DNA of 64,000 bases from Salsipaludibacter albus (GTDB lineage Bacteria > Actinomycetota > Nitriliruptoria > Nitriliruptorales > Nitriliruptoraceae). Position 1 is the first letter of the stretch; each line of letters begins with the position of its first letter. Location: assembly GCF_019798055.1 (NCBI RefSeq), contig NZ_JAHOPH010000013.1:1-64000 (forward strand), given 5' to 3'. The notes below the pieces were generated by a model. It was given only the letters and a program-made list of their open reading frames with translations, was not told where the DNA came from and ran no database searches. The position numbers and the translations under genes are program-made. This document shows positions 53,507 to 62,905 of the stretch, piece after piece.

Positions 53507-54384
53507 GCCAGGGCATCCTGCGCGGCCTGCTCGATCGTGGAATGGGTGAAGGTGAACCCGGACTCCAGCAGGCGCTGGGGGATCACCCGCTGCGACGCCG
53601 TCGCCAGGTCCCGTCCCACCTCGCCGTAGAGCAGCCGGACGGCGAACACCGGCACCGGCAGGATCGTCGGCCGGTTCCACGCGGCCCCCAGCGCCTTGGT
53701 CATGCGGGTGTTGCGGACCGGCTCCGGGCCGGTCAGGTTGAACGGCCCGGACAGGTCGTTGTCGAGCAGGTGGGCGAGCGCACGGACCTCGTCGTCCAGC
53801 GAGATCCACGGGACGAACTGTGTCCCGGACCCGACCTTGCCGCCGACCCCCAGCTTGAACGGCACCTCGACCTTGTCGACGAGTGGGCCGCCCTCGGCCA
53901 GCACGACCCCGGTCCGGGGGTGGGCGACCCGCAGCCCTGCTTCCCGGGCCGGCTCGGCCGCCTGTTCCCACGCGACGCAGATGTCGGCCAGGAAGTCGTC
54001 GCCCGGGGTGGACTCCTCGGTCAGGATCTCGTCGCCGCGCGACCCGTAGATCCCGACGGCGGACGCTGAGAGGAACACCTCCGGGCCCCGGTCGAGCCCG
54101 GCCATCGACTCGGCCAACAGGCGCGTGCCGTCGACCCGCGAGGTCTTGAGGCTGTCGGTCCAGGACCCGGTGTCGATCGGCTCGCCGGCCAGGTGGACCA
54201 CGGCGTCGGTTCCCACGAGGTCGTCGGGGTCGAGCCGCTGGTCGGCGACCGACCACAGGATGTCGCCGTCACGCAGGTCGTCGACCGAGCGCACCAGCCG
54301 GGCGACGCTGTCGCCGCGTGCACGCAGGTGCTCGGCCAGGGCCGACCCGATCAGCCCGGTCGCACCGGAGATGGCCACCTTCAT
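53503..54384 (-). CDS. TIGR01777-type NAD-dependent epimerase/dehydratase family protein
   Basis: A 293-aa short-chain-dehydrogenase-fold protein. The nucleotide-binding motif [16 protein letters not shown] is at residues 5-20, followed by [23 protein letters not shown] and the C-terminal [15 protein letters not shown] with [12 protein letters not shown]. This is the YfcH/TIGR01777 group, found from bacteria to chloroplasts; the substrate is unknown. Convergent with the UDG gene with a 4-nt overlap. Confidence 0.9.
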   Translation of the reverse strand: MKVAISGATGLIGSALAEHLRARGDSVARLVRSVDDLRDGDILWSVADQRLDPDDLVGTDAVVHLAGEPIDTGSWTDSLKTSRVDGTRLLAESMAGLDRGPEVFLSASAVGIYGSRGDEILTEESTPGDDFLADICVAWEQAAEPAREAGLRVAHPRTGVVLAEGGPLVDKVEVPFKLGVGGKVGSGTQFVPWISLDDEVRALAHLLDNDLSGPFNLTGPEPVRNTRMTKALGAAWNRPTILPVPVFAVRLLYGEVGRDLATASQRVIPQRLLESGFTFTHSTIEQAAQDALA

Positions 54385-54438
54385 GGAGGTTCCTTCGCAT
54401 CGTCGTGCGGACCCGCGCTCTCCGGACGGTACTGGTGC

Positions 54439-55323
54439 TCAGGCCGCACCCGCCCCGCCCAGCCGGGCCCGCAGTGCCACGGCCAGGCGCTCGGCAGAGC
54501 CGGGCGCCCCCGCCAGGTGCAGGCCCGGGTCGACCAGATCGACCTCCAGCAACTGCCAGGTGCCGTCCGGAGCCGGCAGCAGGTCGACCCGGGCGAACAG
54601 CGGCTCGGCCTCGGTCGCCGCGACGATCCACTCGGCCAGGCGGGCCGTTGCCAGGTCCGGTTCGACGTGCTCGTGGGTCGCGCCGAACGCGACCCGGACT
54701 CGCCAGTCCCCGGCGGCCGGGACCTTGCGCACGGCATGCGAGCACCGACCGTCGATGCAGACCACGGAGAGCTCGCCGAGGTCGCCGACGCGTTCGAGGA
54801 ACGGCTGCACCAGCACGTCGTGGTGGGCGAGCAGCTCGGTGAACGCCTCCTCCTCGGCGGCCGGATCGCGCGCGACGACGATGCCCACACGGCCGGCACC
54901 CACGGCGGGCTTCGCGACGACGGCATCCCAGCCACGGTCGGCGGCCAGGTCTGCCAGCGACACGCGATCCCCCGCTGCCAGCCATGCGGTGGGCACGATC
55001 GGGGCGCCGCGGTCCTCCAGCTCCAGCAGGTAGGACGTGTGGGTGTTCCACCGGACGACGTCGGCGTCCGGGAACAGCTGCGTGACGCCGCCGACCCGAC
55101 CGGCCCAGTCCACGAGCTCGTCGCGACGCTGGGGGTCGTGTCGGACCGAGCGCAGGACCACGGCGTCGGCGCCGGACCAGTCGACGGCCGGGTCGTCCCA
55201 CGTGACGACCTGGACGTCCGTCCCGACAGCAGCCAGCGCGTCGGCCATCACCCGGTCGTCGTCGTCGACCGGCACGTCGTCGAGCACGTCGAGGTCGGTG
55301 GTGGCGATCAGCACACGAGGCAC
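54439..55323 (-). CDS. ATP-grasp domain protein
   Basis: A 294-aa predicted carboxylate-amine/thiol ligase. Diagnostic regions are TSYLLELEDRGAPIVPTAWL, VVAKPAVGAGRVGIVV (glycine loop), VQPFLERVGDLGELSVVCIDG and the C-terminal magnesium site region FARVDLLPAPDG...LLEVDLVDP. It resembles glutathione-synthetase-like ATP-grasp proteins of actinobacteria. The GTG start 55323 has AAGGGG upstream. It ends 54 bp before the epimerase gene on the same strand and may be cotranscribed with it. The substrate is unknown. Confidence 0.82.
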   Translation of the reverse strand: MPRVLIATTDLDVLDDVPVDDDDRVMADALAAVGTDVQVVTWDDPAVDWSGADAVVLRSVRHDPQRRDELVDWAGRVGGVTQLFPDADVVRWNTHTSYLLELEDRGAPIVPTAWLAAGDRVSLADLAADRGWDAVVAKPAVGAGRVGIVVARDPAAEEEAFTELLAHHDVLVQPFLERVGDLGELSVVCIDGRCSHAVRKVPAAGDWRVRVAFGATHEHVEPDLATARLAEWIVAATEAEPLFARVDLLPAPDGTWQLLEVDLVDPGLHLAGAPGSAERLAVALRARLGGAGAA

Positions 55324-55421
55324 GGTGCACCCCTTCGGCGGCGGGAACGGGCGGTGGAGGACAGTATCGTGACCGCTCCCGCAGCCCGGCTCCCCCGACG
55401 CCGGCGACCGAGGAGGCAACC

Positions 55422-56252
55422 ATGGCCCGTCCCGACCTCGCCGACCTGCGTGTCACCGAAGGTGTCGAGCCCGTCCTGGGGGTGCGCGAGCACACCCACG
55501 CCACGGCCGGCATGGAGGACAAGGACGCGGGCGAGGACCTCCTCGACGTCCTGCAGGAGCGCGTCGCGGAACTCCAGGAGCGGCTCTGGGCCGAGAACGC
55601 GCGCGCCGTCCTGCTGGTGCTGCAGGGCATGGACACCGCCGGCAAGTCCGGGACGATGCGGCGCGTGTTCCCACTGGTCAGCCCACAGGGCGTCCAGGTC
55701 GCGGCCTTCAAGCAGCCCAGCGACCGCGAGCTCGACCACGACTACCTGTGGCGCGTGCACGCGTCGTGCCCGTCGCGGGGCACGATCGGCGTGTTCGACC
55801 GGTCGCACTACGAGGACGTCGGCATCGTGCGCGTCAACGGGTGGATCGACGAGGACACCGTCCGGCAGCGCTACCGCCAGATCAACGACTTCGAACGGAT
55901 GCTGGTCGAGAACGGCACGGTCGTCCGGAAGGTGTTCCTCGACATCTCGCACGAGCAGCAACGCGAGGAACTCCAGGAACGGATCGACGAGCCGGACAAG
56001 AACTGGAAGTTCAGCCACGGGGACCTCGAGGTGCGCGCGCAGTGGCACGACTACATGCACGCCTACCGCGAGGCGATGGCCGCCACGTCCACCGACCACG
56101 CCCCGTGGTACCGGATCCCGGCGGACCGGCGGTGGGTCAGCGGCGCGTGTGTCGCACAGCTGCTGGTCGACACGCTCGAGGAGATGGATCCGCAGCCACC
56201 TCCGCCCGCCGACGACCTCGACGGCGTCGAGATCCCGGCACTGGACGACTGA
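55422..56252 (+). CDS. ppk2: Polyphosphate kinase 2 (PPK2)
   Basis: A 276-aa kinase using polyphosphate to phosphorylate nucleotides (AMP, ADP or GDP, depending on class). Walker A is GMDTAGKSGT (residues 69-78), Walker B is VFDRSHYEDVGI (~123-134), and the lid region is QRYRQINDFERMLVENGTVV. WKFSHGDLEVRAQWHDY and APWYRIPADRRWV are family signatures. One-domain, class I/III-like length. The N-terminus is ~25 residues longer than some members. Divergent from the ATP-grasp gene. Confidence 0.94.
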   Translation: MARPDLADLRVTEGVEPVLGVREHTHATAGMEDKDAGEDLLDVLQERVAELQERLWAENARAVLLVLQGMDTAGKSGTMRRVFPLVSPQGVQVAAFKQPSDRELDHDYLWRVHASCPSRGTIGVFDRSHYEDVGIVRVNGWIDEDTVRQRYRQINDFERMLVENGTVVRKVFLDISHEQQREELQERIDEPDKNWKFSHGDLEVRAQWHDYMHAYREAMAATSTDHAPWYRIPADRRWVSGACVAQLLVDTLEEMDPQPPPPADDLDGVEIPALDD

Positions 56253-56294
56253 GGAGGGCGAGCCGGCCGGACTGCCGCCGACGTCCTCCAGCCG

Positions 56295-57899
56295 TCAGGC
56301 CCCCGCGGCCTCCGGTACCACCTCCCCCGGGCGGCCCCGGGGCAGGTTCCCGGTGAACCCCAGTGCAAGCAGAGCCAGCACGGCCGCGACGAGCAGCCCG
56401 CTCTTGAGCGAGCGGAGCTGGGCGTCCTGGTAGTCCTCCACGATGGCCGTGACCTCGGCCTCGTCGAGTCCGGCCGACACGGCGGCCTCTTCGACGACCT
56501 CCACCGGCAGGAAGTCCGGCGTCGCGTCCTCCAGTCGCTGCTCGACCAGCGCGACCACCTCGGGGTCGAGCCTCGCGTCGTCGCGGACGTTGGCCAGGAA
56601 CGACGTGGTCAGCCCGCCGAGCACGATCGCCCCGATCAGCGCGATCCCCAGGGACGACCCGAGCTGCTGACCGGTGAACTGCAGCCCGCCGGCCTCGCCC
56701 CGCCCGGAGGCATCGACCGACGACTGCACCACGTTGCCGAGCTGGGAGACGATCAGGCCCATCCCGACGCCCAGCAACGCCATCGACACGCCGAAGGCGC
56801 CCTCCGCCAGCGACGGCTCGACCGTCGCGAGCAGGGCGATGATCGCGACCATCGTCGCCACCAGCCCACTGCGCACGATCGTCCGGGCACCGAACCGTCC
56901 CGACAGGCCCGAGCCCAGCGCCGAGGTCGCCAGCATGGCGATCGAGACCGGCAGCATCCGCACCCCGGTCTCGAGCGCGTCGAGCCCGATCACCAGCTGC
57001 AGGTACAGCGGCAGGCCGAAGAAGACCCCCATCAGGACCAGGTTCTGGCTGAACAGGCCCACCAGGCCGGAGCGCAGCGCCGGGACACCGAGCAGGTCGA
57101 GGTGCACCAGTGGGTCCTGTTCGTGCGCCTCGCGGCGTCGCTGCCAGCGGACGAACGCCCACACGAGCAGCGCGCCGGCCAGGACGACGAAGGGTGTCAG
57201 GGCGAACCCGAAGGGCTCCACGGGCGACTGGCGGGGCTGCAGCCATCCCCAGGTGCTGGCGCGGAGCACGGCGAGCACCATCGTCCCCAGTCCCAGCGCC
57301 GACAGGACCGTGCCGACCACGTCCAGCCGCACGGGCGGTCCCGACCGGGCGGCATCGCTCACCCGTCGCGACAGGACCAGGATGACCAGGACGAGCACGA
57401 CCTCGCCGACGAAGACGACCCGCCACGACAGCTCGGTCGTCGCCCACCCACCGACGATCGGCCCCACCGCGATCCCGGCCCCGGCCATGCCACCGATGAC
57501 CGCGTAGGCGACACCACGCAGGTGGCCCTCGTAGTTGCCGGCGACCAGGGCGACCAGGGCCGGCAGCACCAGCGCGGCGCCCAGCCCCTCCAGGACCGAC
57601 CACCCGATCGCGAGGACCGCGACCGTCGGTGCCACCGCGGTGACGGCGGAGCCCAGCCCGTACACGACCAGCCCGACGACGAAGGCGCGGCGACGACCGA
57701 TGATGTCGCCGACCTTCCCGCCGGCCAGCATGAACATCGCCATCACGAGCGAGTAGAGGGTGATCACGCCCTGGATCGTGGACACCGAGGTGTCGAAGTC
57801 CTCGACCAGCTGGCTGATCGACACGTTCATGACGGACTGGTCCAGCACCATCAGGAACTGCGCGATCGCCAACGCCACCAACGGCCACCATCGCCCCAT
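56295..57899 (-). CDS. DHA2-type MFS drug efflux transporter
   Basis: A 534-aa transporter of 14 predicted transmembrane segments. TM1 carries FLMVLDQSVMNVSISQL, the motif typical of DHA2 multidrug exporters; GGKVGDIIGRRRAF is the MFS loop signature and VLEGLGAALVLPALVALVAG a motif-C-like region. A large acidic extracellular loop (DDARLDPEVVALVEQRLEDA) precedes the last segment. A 16-bp palindrome overlapping a -10-like TAGGGT lies 49 bp upstream of the start and is probably the repressor site. No repressor gene is adjacent. Confidence 0.9.
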   Translation of the reverse strand: MGRWWPLVALAIAQFLMVLDQSVMNVSISQLVEDFDTSVSTIQGVITLYSLVMAMFMLAGGKVGDIIGRRRAFVVGLVVYGLGSAVTAVAPTVAVLAIGWSVLEGLGAALVLPALVALVAGNYEGHLRGVAYAVIGGMAGAGIAVGPIVGGWATTELSWRVVFVGEVVLVLVILVLSRRVSDAARSGPPVRLDVVGTVLSALGLGTMVLAVLRASTWGWLQPRQSPVEPFGFALTPFVVLAGALLVWAFVRWQRRREAHEQDPLVHLDLLGVPALRSGLVGLFSQNLVLMGVFFGLPLYLQLVIGLDALETGVRMLPVSIAMLATSALGSGLSGRFGARTIVRSGLVATMVAIIALLATVEPSLAEGAFGVSMALLGVGMGLIVSQLGNVVQSSVDASGRGEAGGLQFTGQQLGSSLGIALIGAIVLGGLTTSFLANVRDDARLDPEVVALVEQRLEDATPDFLPVEVVEEAAVSAGLDEAEVTAIVEDYQDAQLRSLKSGLLVAAVLALLALGFTGNLPRGRPGEVVPEAAGA

Positions 57900-57947
57900 G
57901 ACGCCCTCCCCGGAACTCGCCCCCTGTGGCCCTGCGTGCGACCTTCT

Positions 57948-57963
57948 CGTGACCCTAGTCACG
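57948..57963 (-). promoter_or_regulatory. Operator candidate upstream of the DHA2 gene
   Basis: CGTGACCCTAGTCACG is a perfect inverted repeat (6-bp arms, 4-nt spacer). On the minus strand it contains TAGGGT (57957-57952), a possible -10 element, so a bound repressor would block transcription of the efflux gene. Confidence 0.5.
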
Positions 57964-57998
57964 GGCACACGGCCCGGGGGGTTCGCACGCGTCGGACA

Positions 57999-58036
57999 GA
58001 CCGGCGGGCGCCACCCTGGGGTGGCGCCCGCCGGTC
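57999..58036 (-). terminator. 17-bp hairpin terminator after the LVIVD protein gene
   Basis: GACCGGCGGGCGCCACC (57999-58015) and GGTGGCGCCCGCCGGTC (58020-58036) pair perfectly around CTGG, 26 nt downstream of the stop. No U-tract. Confidence 0.82.
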
Positions 58037-58062
58037 GTGCGTCCAGGTCGTGCCTCAGCCGA

Positions 58063-59961
58063 TCACTCGACGCCCGGGATGCGGGGCTTGAGGATGAACA
58101 GGCCACGGTCGATGCTGCTGACGGCAACCACGCCCTTCTGGCGGAAGTACGGGTAGTTGCTCCACGTCCCACCTTCGAACGTGGCGTTGTCGTTGTCCGG
58201 GTAGACGTCGAAGTAGGCCACTTCCTCCAGGCCGGAGGCGGGGTCACTGACGTCCGTGATGCGCAGTCCGGTCGTGTAGTTCGACTGGTACATCAGGTCG
58301 CCCTCGGTGTACAGGTTGTGGTCGATCGAGGTGGTCGCGTTGGTGTAGGTGTCCGTGTGGACCGGGTTGCGCAGGTCGGACACGTCCCAGACCCGGGTGG
58401 TCGTGTTCAGCCCGTTGAGCTGCTCGTCGCCTTCGTCACCGTGCATGAACCACGCCTGGTCCTCGGTCAACCACCCCTGGTGGGAGTAGCCCGAACCGCT
58501 GTAGCCCAGCACCGAGAGGGTCTCGGGGTTGTCCTTGTCGGTCACGTCGACGATCGAGAACAGGTTGGCCGCAGGGTTGGTCGAGTAGGCCAGCCCGTTG
58601 GAGTTGAAGCAGATCTCGTGACCCTGGAAGTCCGCGTCCGGCCCGTCGTACACCACGCACTGGGTGTCGTGGACGTAGCCGTTGCCGTCGAAGCAGCCAC
58701 CGAACTGGGGATCGACCGGGTCGTTGATGTCGATCATGTGCAGCCCGGTGCCACAGGACGGCGCGTCCGGATTGGTCGACACGCTGCCGGTGGCCGGCAA
58801 CCCGGCCTTGATGACGGCGCCGTCCTCGAGCGAGACCATGACCGCGGGGATGGTGATGGACGGGTCGGAGCCACCCATCGAGATGGTGCCACCGCCCGGA
58901 GCGTTGTTGGCGACGATCAGCGCGACCGCGCCGGCGGCCTGGGCGTTGGCGGCCTTGATGGTGAAGTTGCAGGAACCCCGGTCCGCGATCGCGATCGCGC
59001 CTGCGGGGAAGCCGACCAGCGGCTGGCATGCATCTGCCGTCGCCCCGGTCGCGTCGTCGGTGAGCACGACGCTGCCCGACAGGCCCGCCTCGCTGGCGGC
59101 CGGCCCGAAGGCGGCGTCGTTGGCCTGGTAGGAACCGGCGGTCGCGGACGGCGCGTCGATGGTGACCAGGTTCGGCAGCCCCTGGGCCGAGTGCGGGCCC
59201 GCACCGACCGAGTACGCGAAACCGGTGTCGGTGTTGATGTTGATGTTGTGCGCGGACCCGTGGCCGATGTAGTGGGCGTCCATGTCGTACTCGGTGTAGG
59301 TCCCGTCCCAGTCCCGGAGGCGGGTCAGGTCGAAGACCTGCACGCCGTGGTCGGTGTGCTCGGAGACGACGAACGCGTGGTCCTCGTAGACCTTGATGTC
59401 GCGCCACGTGGAACCGCCCACGGTCGACGCCGTCGGCAGGATGCCGAGCACGACCGGGCGACGCGCCTGGGTGATGTCGACGAACACCGTGCCGTTGGTG
59501 GCGCCCACCAGCGCGTAGTCCTTCCTGGTGGCGGGGTCGGTCCAACCCCAGATGTCGTTGGCGCGGGTCGTCCCCAACTCGGCATGGGACACGTAGGCGA
59601 GCATGTCGATGCCGTCACACGGGAACAGGTCGGCGGCCATGCCCCGCACACACGGGGCGAAGGTCGGTGCCTGGCTGTCGGGGTCGGCCCGGTCCGCGGG
59701 ACTGGTCGTGTTGTCGACCACGAAGTCACGCTCGAGGATCGGCTCCACCTCGGCGAACTTGTCGGGACAGTCCGGCGCCTCGGTCGACAGCAGGCTCGAG
59801 AACACGTTCACGGCGGCCACGACCTTGACCAGCATGCTCGTCGGCGGCGCGATGACGCAGGAGTCATGGGCCTGGGCGGCTCTCGGGTTGGCGACGACCA
59901 GCATCAGGGCCAGCGCCAGTACGACGGCCAGGCCGATCGGCCTGCGCAACGGGTGGGTCAT
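58063..59961 (-). CDS. Secreted choice-of-anchor-B/LVIVD repeat protein with an inserted PA domain
   Basis: A 632-aa predicted extracellular protein. The signal peptide is RPIGLAVVLALALMLVVANPRAAQA. LVIVD-type propeller repeats run through the chain (VFVDITQARRPVVLGIL, VQVFDLTRLRDW, LHMIDINDPVDP, FSIVDVTDKDNPETL, TRVWDVSDLRNP, LRITDVSDP). A protease-associated (PA) domain is inserted at about residues 275-395 (PLVGFPAGAIAIADRGSCNF...ALIVANNAPGGG...IPAVMVSLEDG). No anchor motif is visible at the C-terminus (ILKPRIPGVE). PA domains are usually on proteases, but no catalytic domain is present. Function unknown, probably binding or scaffolding. Confidence 0.85.
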   Translation of the reverse strand: MTHPLRRPIGLAVVLALALMLVVANPRAAQAHDSCVIAPPTSMLVKVVAAVNVFSSLLSTEAPDCPDKFAEVEPILERDFVVDNTTSPADRADPDSQAPTFAPCVRGMAADLFPCDGIDMLAYVSHAELGTTRANDIWGWTDPATRKDYALVGATNGTVFVDITQARRPVVLGILPTASTVGGSTWRDIKVYEDHAFVVSEHTDHGVQVFDLTRLRDWDGTYTEYDMDAHYIGHGSAHNININTDTGFAYSVGAGPHSAQGLPNLVTIDAPSATAGSYQANDAAFGPAASEAGLSGSVVLTDDATGATADACQPLVGFPAGAIAIADRGSCNFTIKAANAQAAGAVALIVANNAPGGGTISMGGSDPSITIPAVMVSLEDGAVIKAGLPATGSVSTNPDAPSCGTGLHMIDINDPVDPQFGGCFDGNGYVHDTQCVVYDGPDADFQGHEICFNSNGLAYSTNPAANLFSIVDVTDKDNPETLSVLGYSGSGYSHQGWLTEDQAWFMHGDEGDEQLNGLNTTTRVWDVSDLRNPVHTDTYTNATTSIDHNLYTEGDLMYQSNYTTGLRITDVSDPASGLEEVAYFDVYPDNDNATFEGGTWSNYPYFRQKGVVAVSSIDRGLFILKPRIPGVE

Positions 59962-60139
59962 TGACGTCTCCTCGGGGGGAACCAGGCCTCTGGGACCTGC
60001 CCGGAGGGACGGCCACGCCGTCCAGCAGGAACCTCGTTCTCCCCGGTCGACCACCACAACGACTTCGATCGGGCACCACGACTTCGTTCGGCTGGCGCAC
60101 GAACTGGCCGTGGACGCTTCCCAGAAGGCCGGCCGTCGG

Positions 60140-60943
60140 TCAGGAAAGGTCGGCGGAGAAGCGGCGGTCCGGCAGGAAGCGGAACCGGTCGCGCACCTCG
60201 GCGACACGGTCGGTGTCGACCGTGGCCACGAGCAGGGTCGGCTGGCCGGCGGCCGAGGCGACGACTTCGCCCAGTGGATCGACGACCATCGAGTCCCCCG
60301 AGTACTCGAGGTCCCGGCCGTCGATCGTGCGCCCGACCCCGACCCGGTTCAGTCCCACCACCCAGGCCTGGTTCTCGATCGCCCGGGCCCGCAACAGCGT
60401 GCGCCAGTGCGCCCGACGGGGGGACGGCCAGTTCGCGGGGACGACGAACAGGTCGACGTCGGGCCCCAGCGACCAGAAGACGTTGGCGAAGCGCAGGTCG
60501 TAGCACACGAACGGTGCGACGCGGACCCCGGCCACGTCGACGATCCGCGTGGCCCGACCCGGTGCGAAGTGCTGGTCCTCGCCGGCGTGCGAGAACGGGT
60601 GCACCTTGTCGTAGTGGTGCACGGTCCCGTCCGGACCGGCCAGCAACAGCCGGTTGGTGGGCCGACCGTCGTCACCCCCGTCGGCACAGGCGAAGCTGCC
60701 CACGAGCCACGCCCCGGTCGCGGCGGCGCGCTCGACCAGGAAGGTGGCCGAGGGTCCCTCGGCGGGCTCCGCCGTGACGTCGGTCGCCATCGAGAACCCG
60801 GACGGGAACATCTCCGGCAGCACCACCAGATCCGCCCCGATCGCCGCGGCGCGATCCACCTCGCGGTCGAACATCGCCAGGTTGGCGTCGCGGTCCTCCC
60901 AGGCCAGGTCGGCCTGCACCCCGACGACCGTCAGGCGGGTCAC
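60140..60943 (-). CDS. Carbon-nitrogen hydrolase (nitrilase superfamily, omega-amidase-like)
   Basis: A 267-aa amidase-fold enzyme with the Glu-Lys-Cys triad: Glu44 (LVVLPEMFPSGF), Lys113 (HYDKVHPF) and Cys147 (APFVCYDLRFANVFW). RARAIENQAWVVGLNRVG and EYSGDSMVVDPLGEV are typical. It is nearest to YafV/NIT2-type omega-amidases, which hydrolyse alpha-keto-amides. The ATG overlaps the TetR gene stop (ATGA), so the two are coupled. Confidence 0.9.
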   Translation of the reverse strand: MTRLTVVGVQADLAWEDRDANLAMFDREVDRAAAIGADLVVLPEMFPSGFSMATDVTAEPAEGPSATFLVERAAATGAWLVGSFACADGGDDGRPTNRLLLAGPDGTVHHYDKVHPFSHAGEDQHFAPGRATRIVDVAGVRVAPFVCYDLRFANVFWSLGPDVDLFVVPANWPSPRRAHWRTLLRARAIENQAWVVGLNRVGVGRTIDGRDLEYSGDSMVVDPLGEVVASAAGQPTLLVATVDTDRVAEVRDRFRFLPDRRFSADLS

Positions 60944-61575
60944 GACGCCGCCTGGTCACGGTCGGCGAGGATCCGCAGCGGGGCGGGCTCGGCCTCGAGT
61001 CCCCGCAGGCCGTTCCACAACAGGTTGACCACGTGGGCCGCCATGCGGTCACGGTCGGGCTTGCCGGCCTCCAGCCACCACTCCCCCACGAACGCCACCG
61101 CGCCGATCAGCATGCGGGCGTACATCGGCGCGGCCTGGTCGTCGAACCCGCGCTCGGCGAAGGTCTCGCGCAGCAACTGCTCGACGCGCACCGCGACGTC
61201 GGACATGACCGTGGCAAGTCCGCCCTCGCTGCGGCCTGCCGGGGCGTCGCGGACGAGCACGCGGAAGCCGTCGCCGCGCTCGTCGATGTAGGTCAGGAAG
61301 GCCAGCGCGGCCTGCTCGCCGGCGACGCGTGCCTGGTTGGTGGCGACCGCCGCACCCATCCGGGCGGACAGCTCCTCGATCTCGCGGTCCACGACCACGG
61401 TGTAGAGGCCGTCCTTGCCGCCGAAGTGCTCGTAGACCACCGGCTTGGTCACGCCGGCGCGGTCGGCGATCTCCTCGACGGTCGTGGCCTGGTAGCCGCG
61501 CTCGGCGAACAGGCTGCGTCCGACGCCGATCAACTGGCGTCGTCGTTGGGGCCCGGACATCCGGGTGGTGGCCAC
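60940..61575 (-). CDS. TetR family transcriptional regulator
   Basis: A 211-aa repressor-type protein. The HTH is in SLFAERGYQATTVEEIADRA with VTKPVVYEHFGGKDGLYTVVV; the C-terminal ligand-binding helices follow. The stop overlaps the start of the nitrilase gene by 4 nt. It probably regulates its own operon; a link to the nearby desaturase gene (119 bp away, also minus strand) is possible. Confidence 0.92.
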   Translation of the reverse strand: MATTRMSGPQRRRQLIGVGRSLFAERGYQATTVEEIADRAGVTKPVVYEHFGGKDGLYTVVVDREIEELSARMGAAVATNQARVAGEQAALAFLTYIDERGDGFRVLVRDAPAGRSEGGLATVMSDVAVRVEQLLRETFAERGFDDQAAPMYARMLIGAVAFVGEWWLEAGKPDRDRMAAHVVNLLWNGLRGLEAEPAPLRILADRDQAAS

Positions 61576-61694
61576 GGCGGGGTCCTCGTGATGGGCACGT
61601 GCGCGGGGAGCGCCCGGTCGAGTCTAGGTGACCGGGGTGATCCCCCCGGACCGCCGGACGCGGGCGCCGCCATGGCCGGGTCGGCCAGTGACGA

Positions 61695-62672
61695 TCAGGT
61701 CTTGGCCGGCCGTGGGAGCCGCTTGCGCGCCATCTGGGTGGAACTGGGCAGCTTGACGTTGCGGGCGAGACCGACCAGCTTCATCGAGCGGATCGTGATC
61801 CACGACAGGTCGAACTCCCACCAGCGCAGCCCGTGACGGGCCGATGCCGGGAAGGCGTGGTGGCCGTTGTGCCACGACTCCCCGAAGGACACCAGGCTCA
61901 GCCACGGGTTGTTGCGTGACTCGTCGCGTGCCTTGAACGGGGTCGTGCCGTAGAAGTGGCAGATCGAGTTGATCGACCAGGTGACGTGGTGCAGCAGGAA
62001 GACCCGGACCAGGCCACCCCAGACCAGTCCGGTGAGTGCCCCGGCCACGCTGCCCGCCCACAGGCCGCCGATCAGCGCCGGCAGCCCGAACGTGGTCAGG
62101 ATCAGCAGGGGGAAGGACCGGTTGACGCGCACCAGGCCCGGGTTGTCCAGCAGGTCGGGGGCCCAGACCTCCGCCTTGGTCCCCGAGGGGTTGAACATCC
62201 AGCCGAGGTGGGCGTGGAACAGGCCACGCAGCACGCCACGGACCCCGTCCGCTGCCTCGAGGTGGGGCGAGTGCGGGTCGCCCTCCTCGTCGGAGTAGGC
62301 GTGGTGGCGGCGGTGGGTGGCGACCCAGTCGATGACGCCACCCTGGATCGACAGCGATCCGGCGATGGCCCACCCGATTCGCACCCAGTTGGGGACGTCG
62401 AAGGACTTGTGGGTCAGCAGCCGGTGGAAGCCCACCGTGATGCCCAACCCGGTGATGACGTAGAAGACCCCGAACAGGACCAGGTCACGACCCGTCAGGC
62501 CCCAGCCCCACACTTGCATGGCCGCGAACAGGATGCCCAGCGGGGGGATGATCGAGATCGCCAGCATCGAACGCCGCTGCCACCGCACCGTGTCCTCGGT
62601 GGGCGCCTCGACCCCGCGGATCGTGGTGGCCTGGGTGCGCATGTCGGAGACGACTTGGGCTGGTGATCGCAT
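61695..62672 (-). CDS. Acyl-CoA/acyl-lipid delta-9 desaturase
   Basis: A 325-aa integral membrane di-iron fatty acid desaturase. The three histidine boxes are HRLLTH (~82), HRRHH (~120) and HNGHH (~270). Four transmembrane segments flank the first two boxes. It introduces a double bond into a saturated acyl chain, adjusting membrane fluidity. The C-terminus ends RKRLPRPAKT. A separate transcription unit upstream of the TetR/nitrilase pair. Confidence 0.93.
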   Translation of the reverse strand: MRSPAQVVSDMRTQATTIRGVEAPTEDTVRWQRRSMLAISIIPPLGILFAAMQVWGWGLTGRDLVLFGVFYVITGLGITVGFHRLLTHKSFDVPNWVRIGWAIAGSLSIQGGVIDWVATHRRHHAYSDEEGDPHSPHLEAADGVRGVLRGLFHAHLGWMFNPSGTKAEVWAPDLLDNPGLVRVNRSFPLLILTTFGLPALIGGLWAGSVAGALTGLVWGGLVRVFLLHHVTWSINSICHFYGTTPFKARDESRNNPWLSLVSFGESWHNGHHAFPASARHGLRWWEFDLSWITIRSMKLVGLARNVKLPSSTQMARKRLPRPAKT

Positions 62673-62892
62673 GGAGTCCTCGAGAGGTGGGTGGCTCGTT
62701 CCCGATGCGTCGGAACGCGATCGACGGGCGGGGCCGGGGTCGGCCCGGCGCGGTCGTCGTGCCTCGCTGGTGGTCGTCGCGGCGGCGGGAACCTACGCCA
62801 TCGTAACCCATGGCCCTCTCGCGGCGGGGGCCCCGACCCCCGGCCGTCCGGCCAGCATGTCCCCGCCCCCGGTGGCGCGCGCCGCCAGGCCG

Positions 62893-62898
62893 TACGGT
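62893..62898 (+). promoter_or_regulatory. Candidate leaderless promoter -10 of the inositol-phosphatase-family gene
   Basis: TACGGT ends 7 nt before ATG 62906, with no ribosome site between. Confidence 0.45.
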
Positions 62899-62905
62899 CG
62901 CGCCC

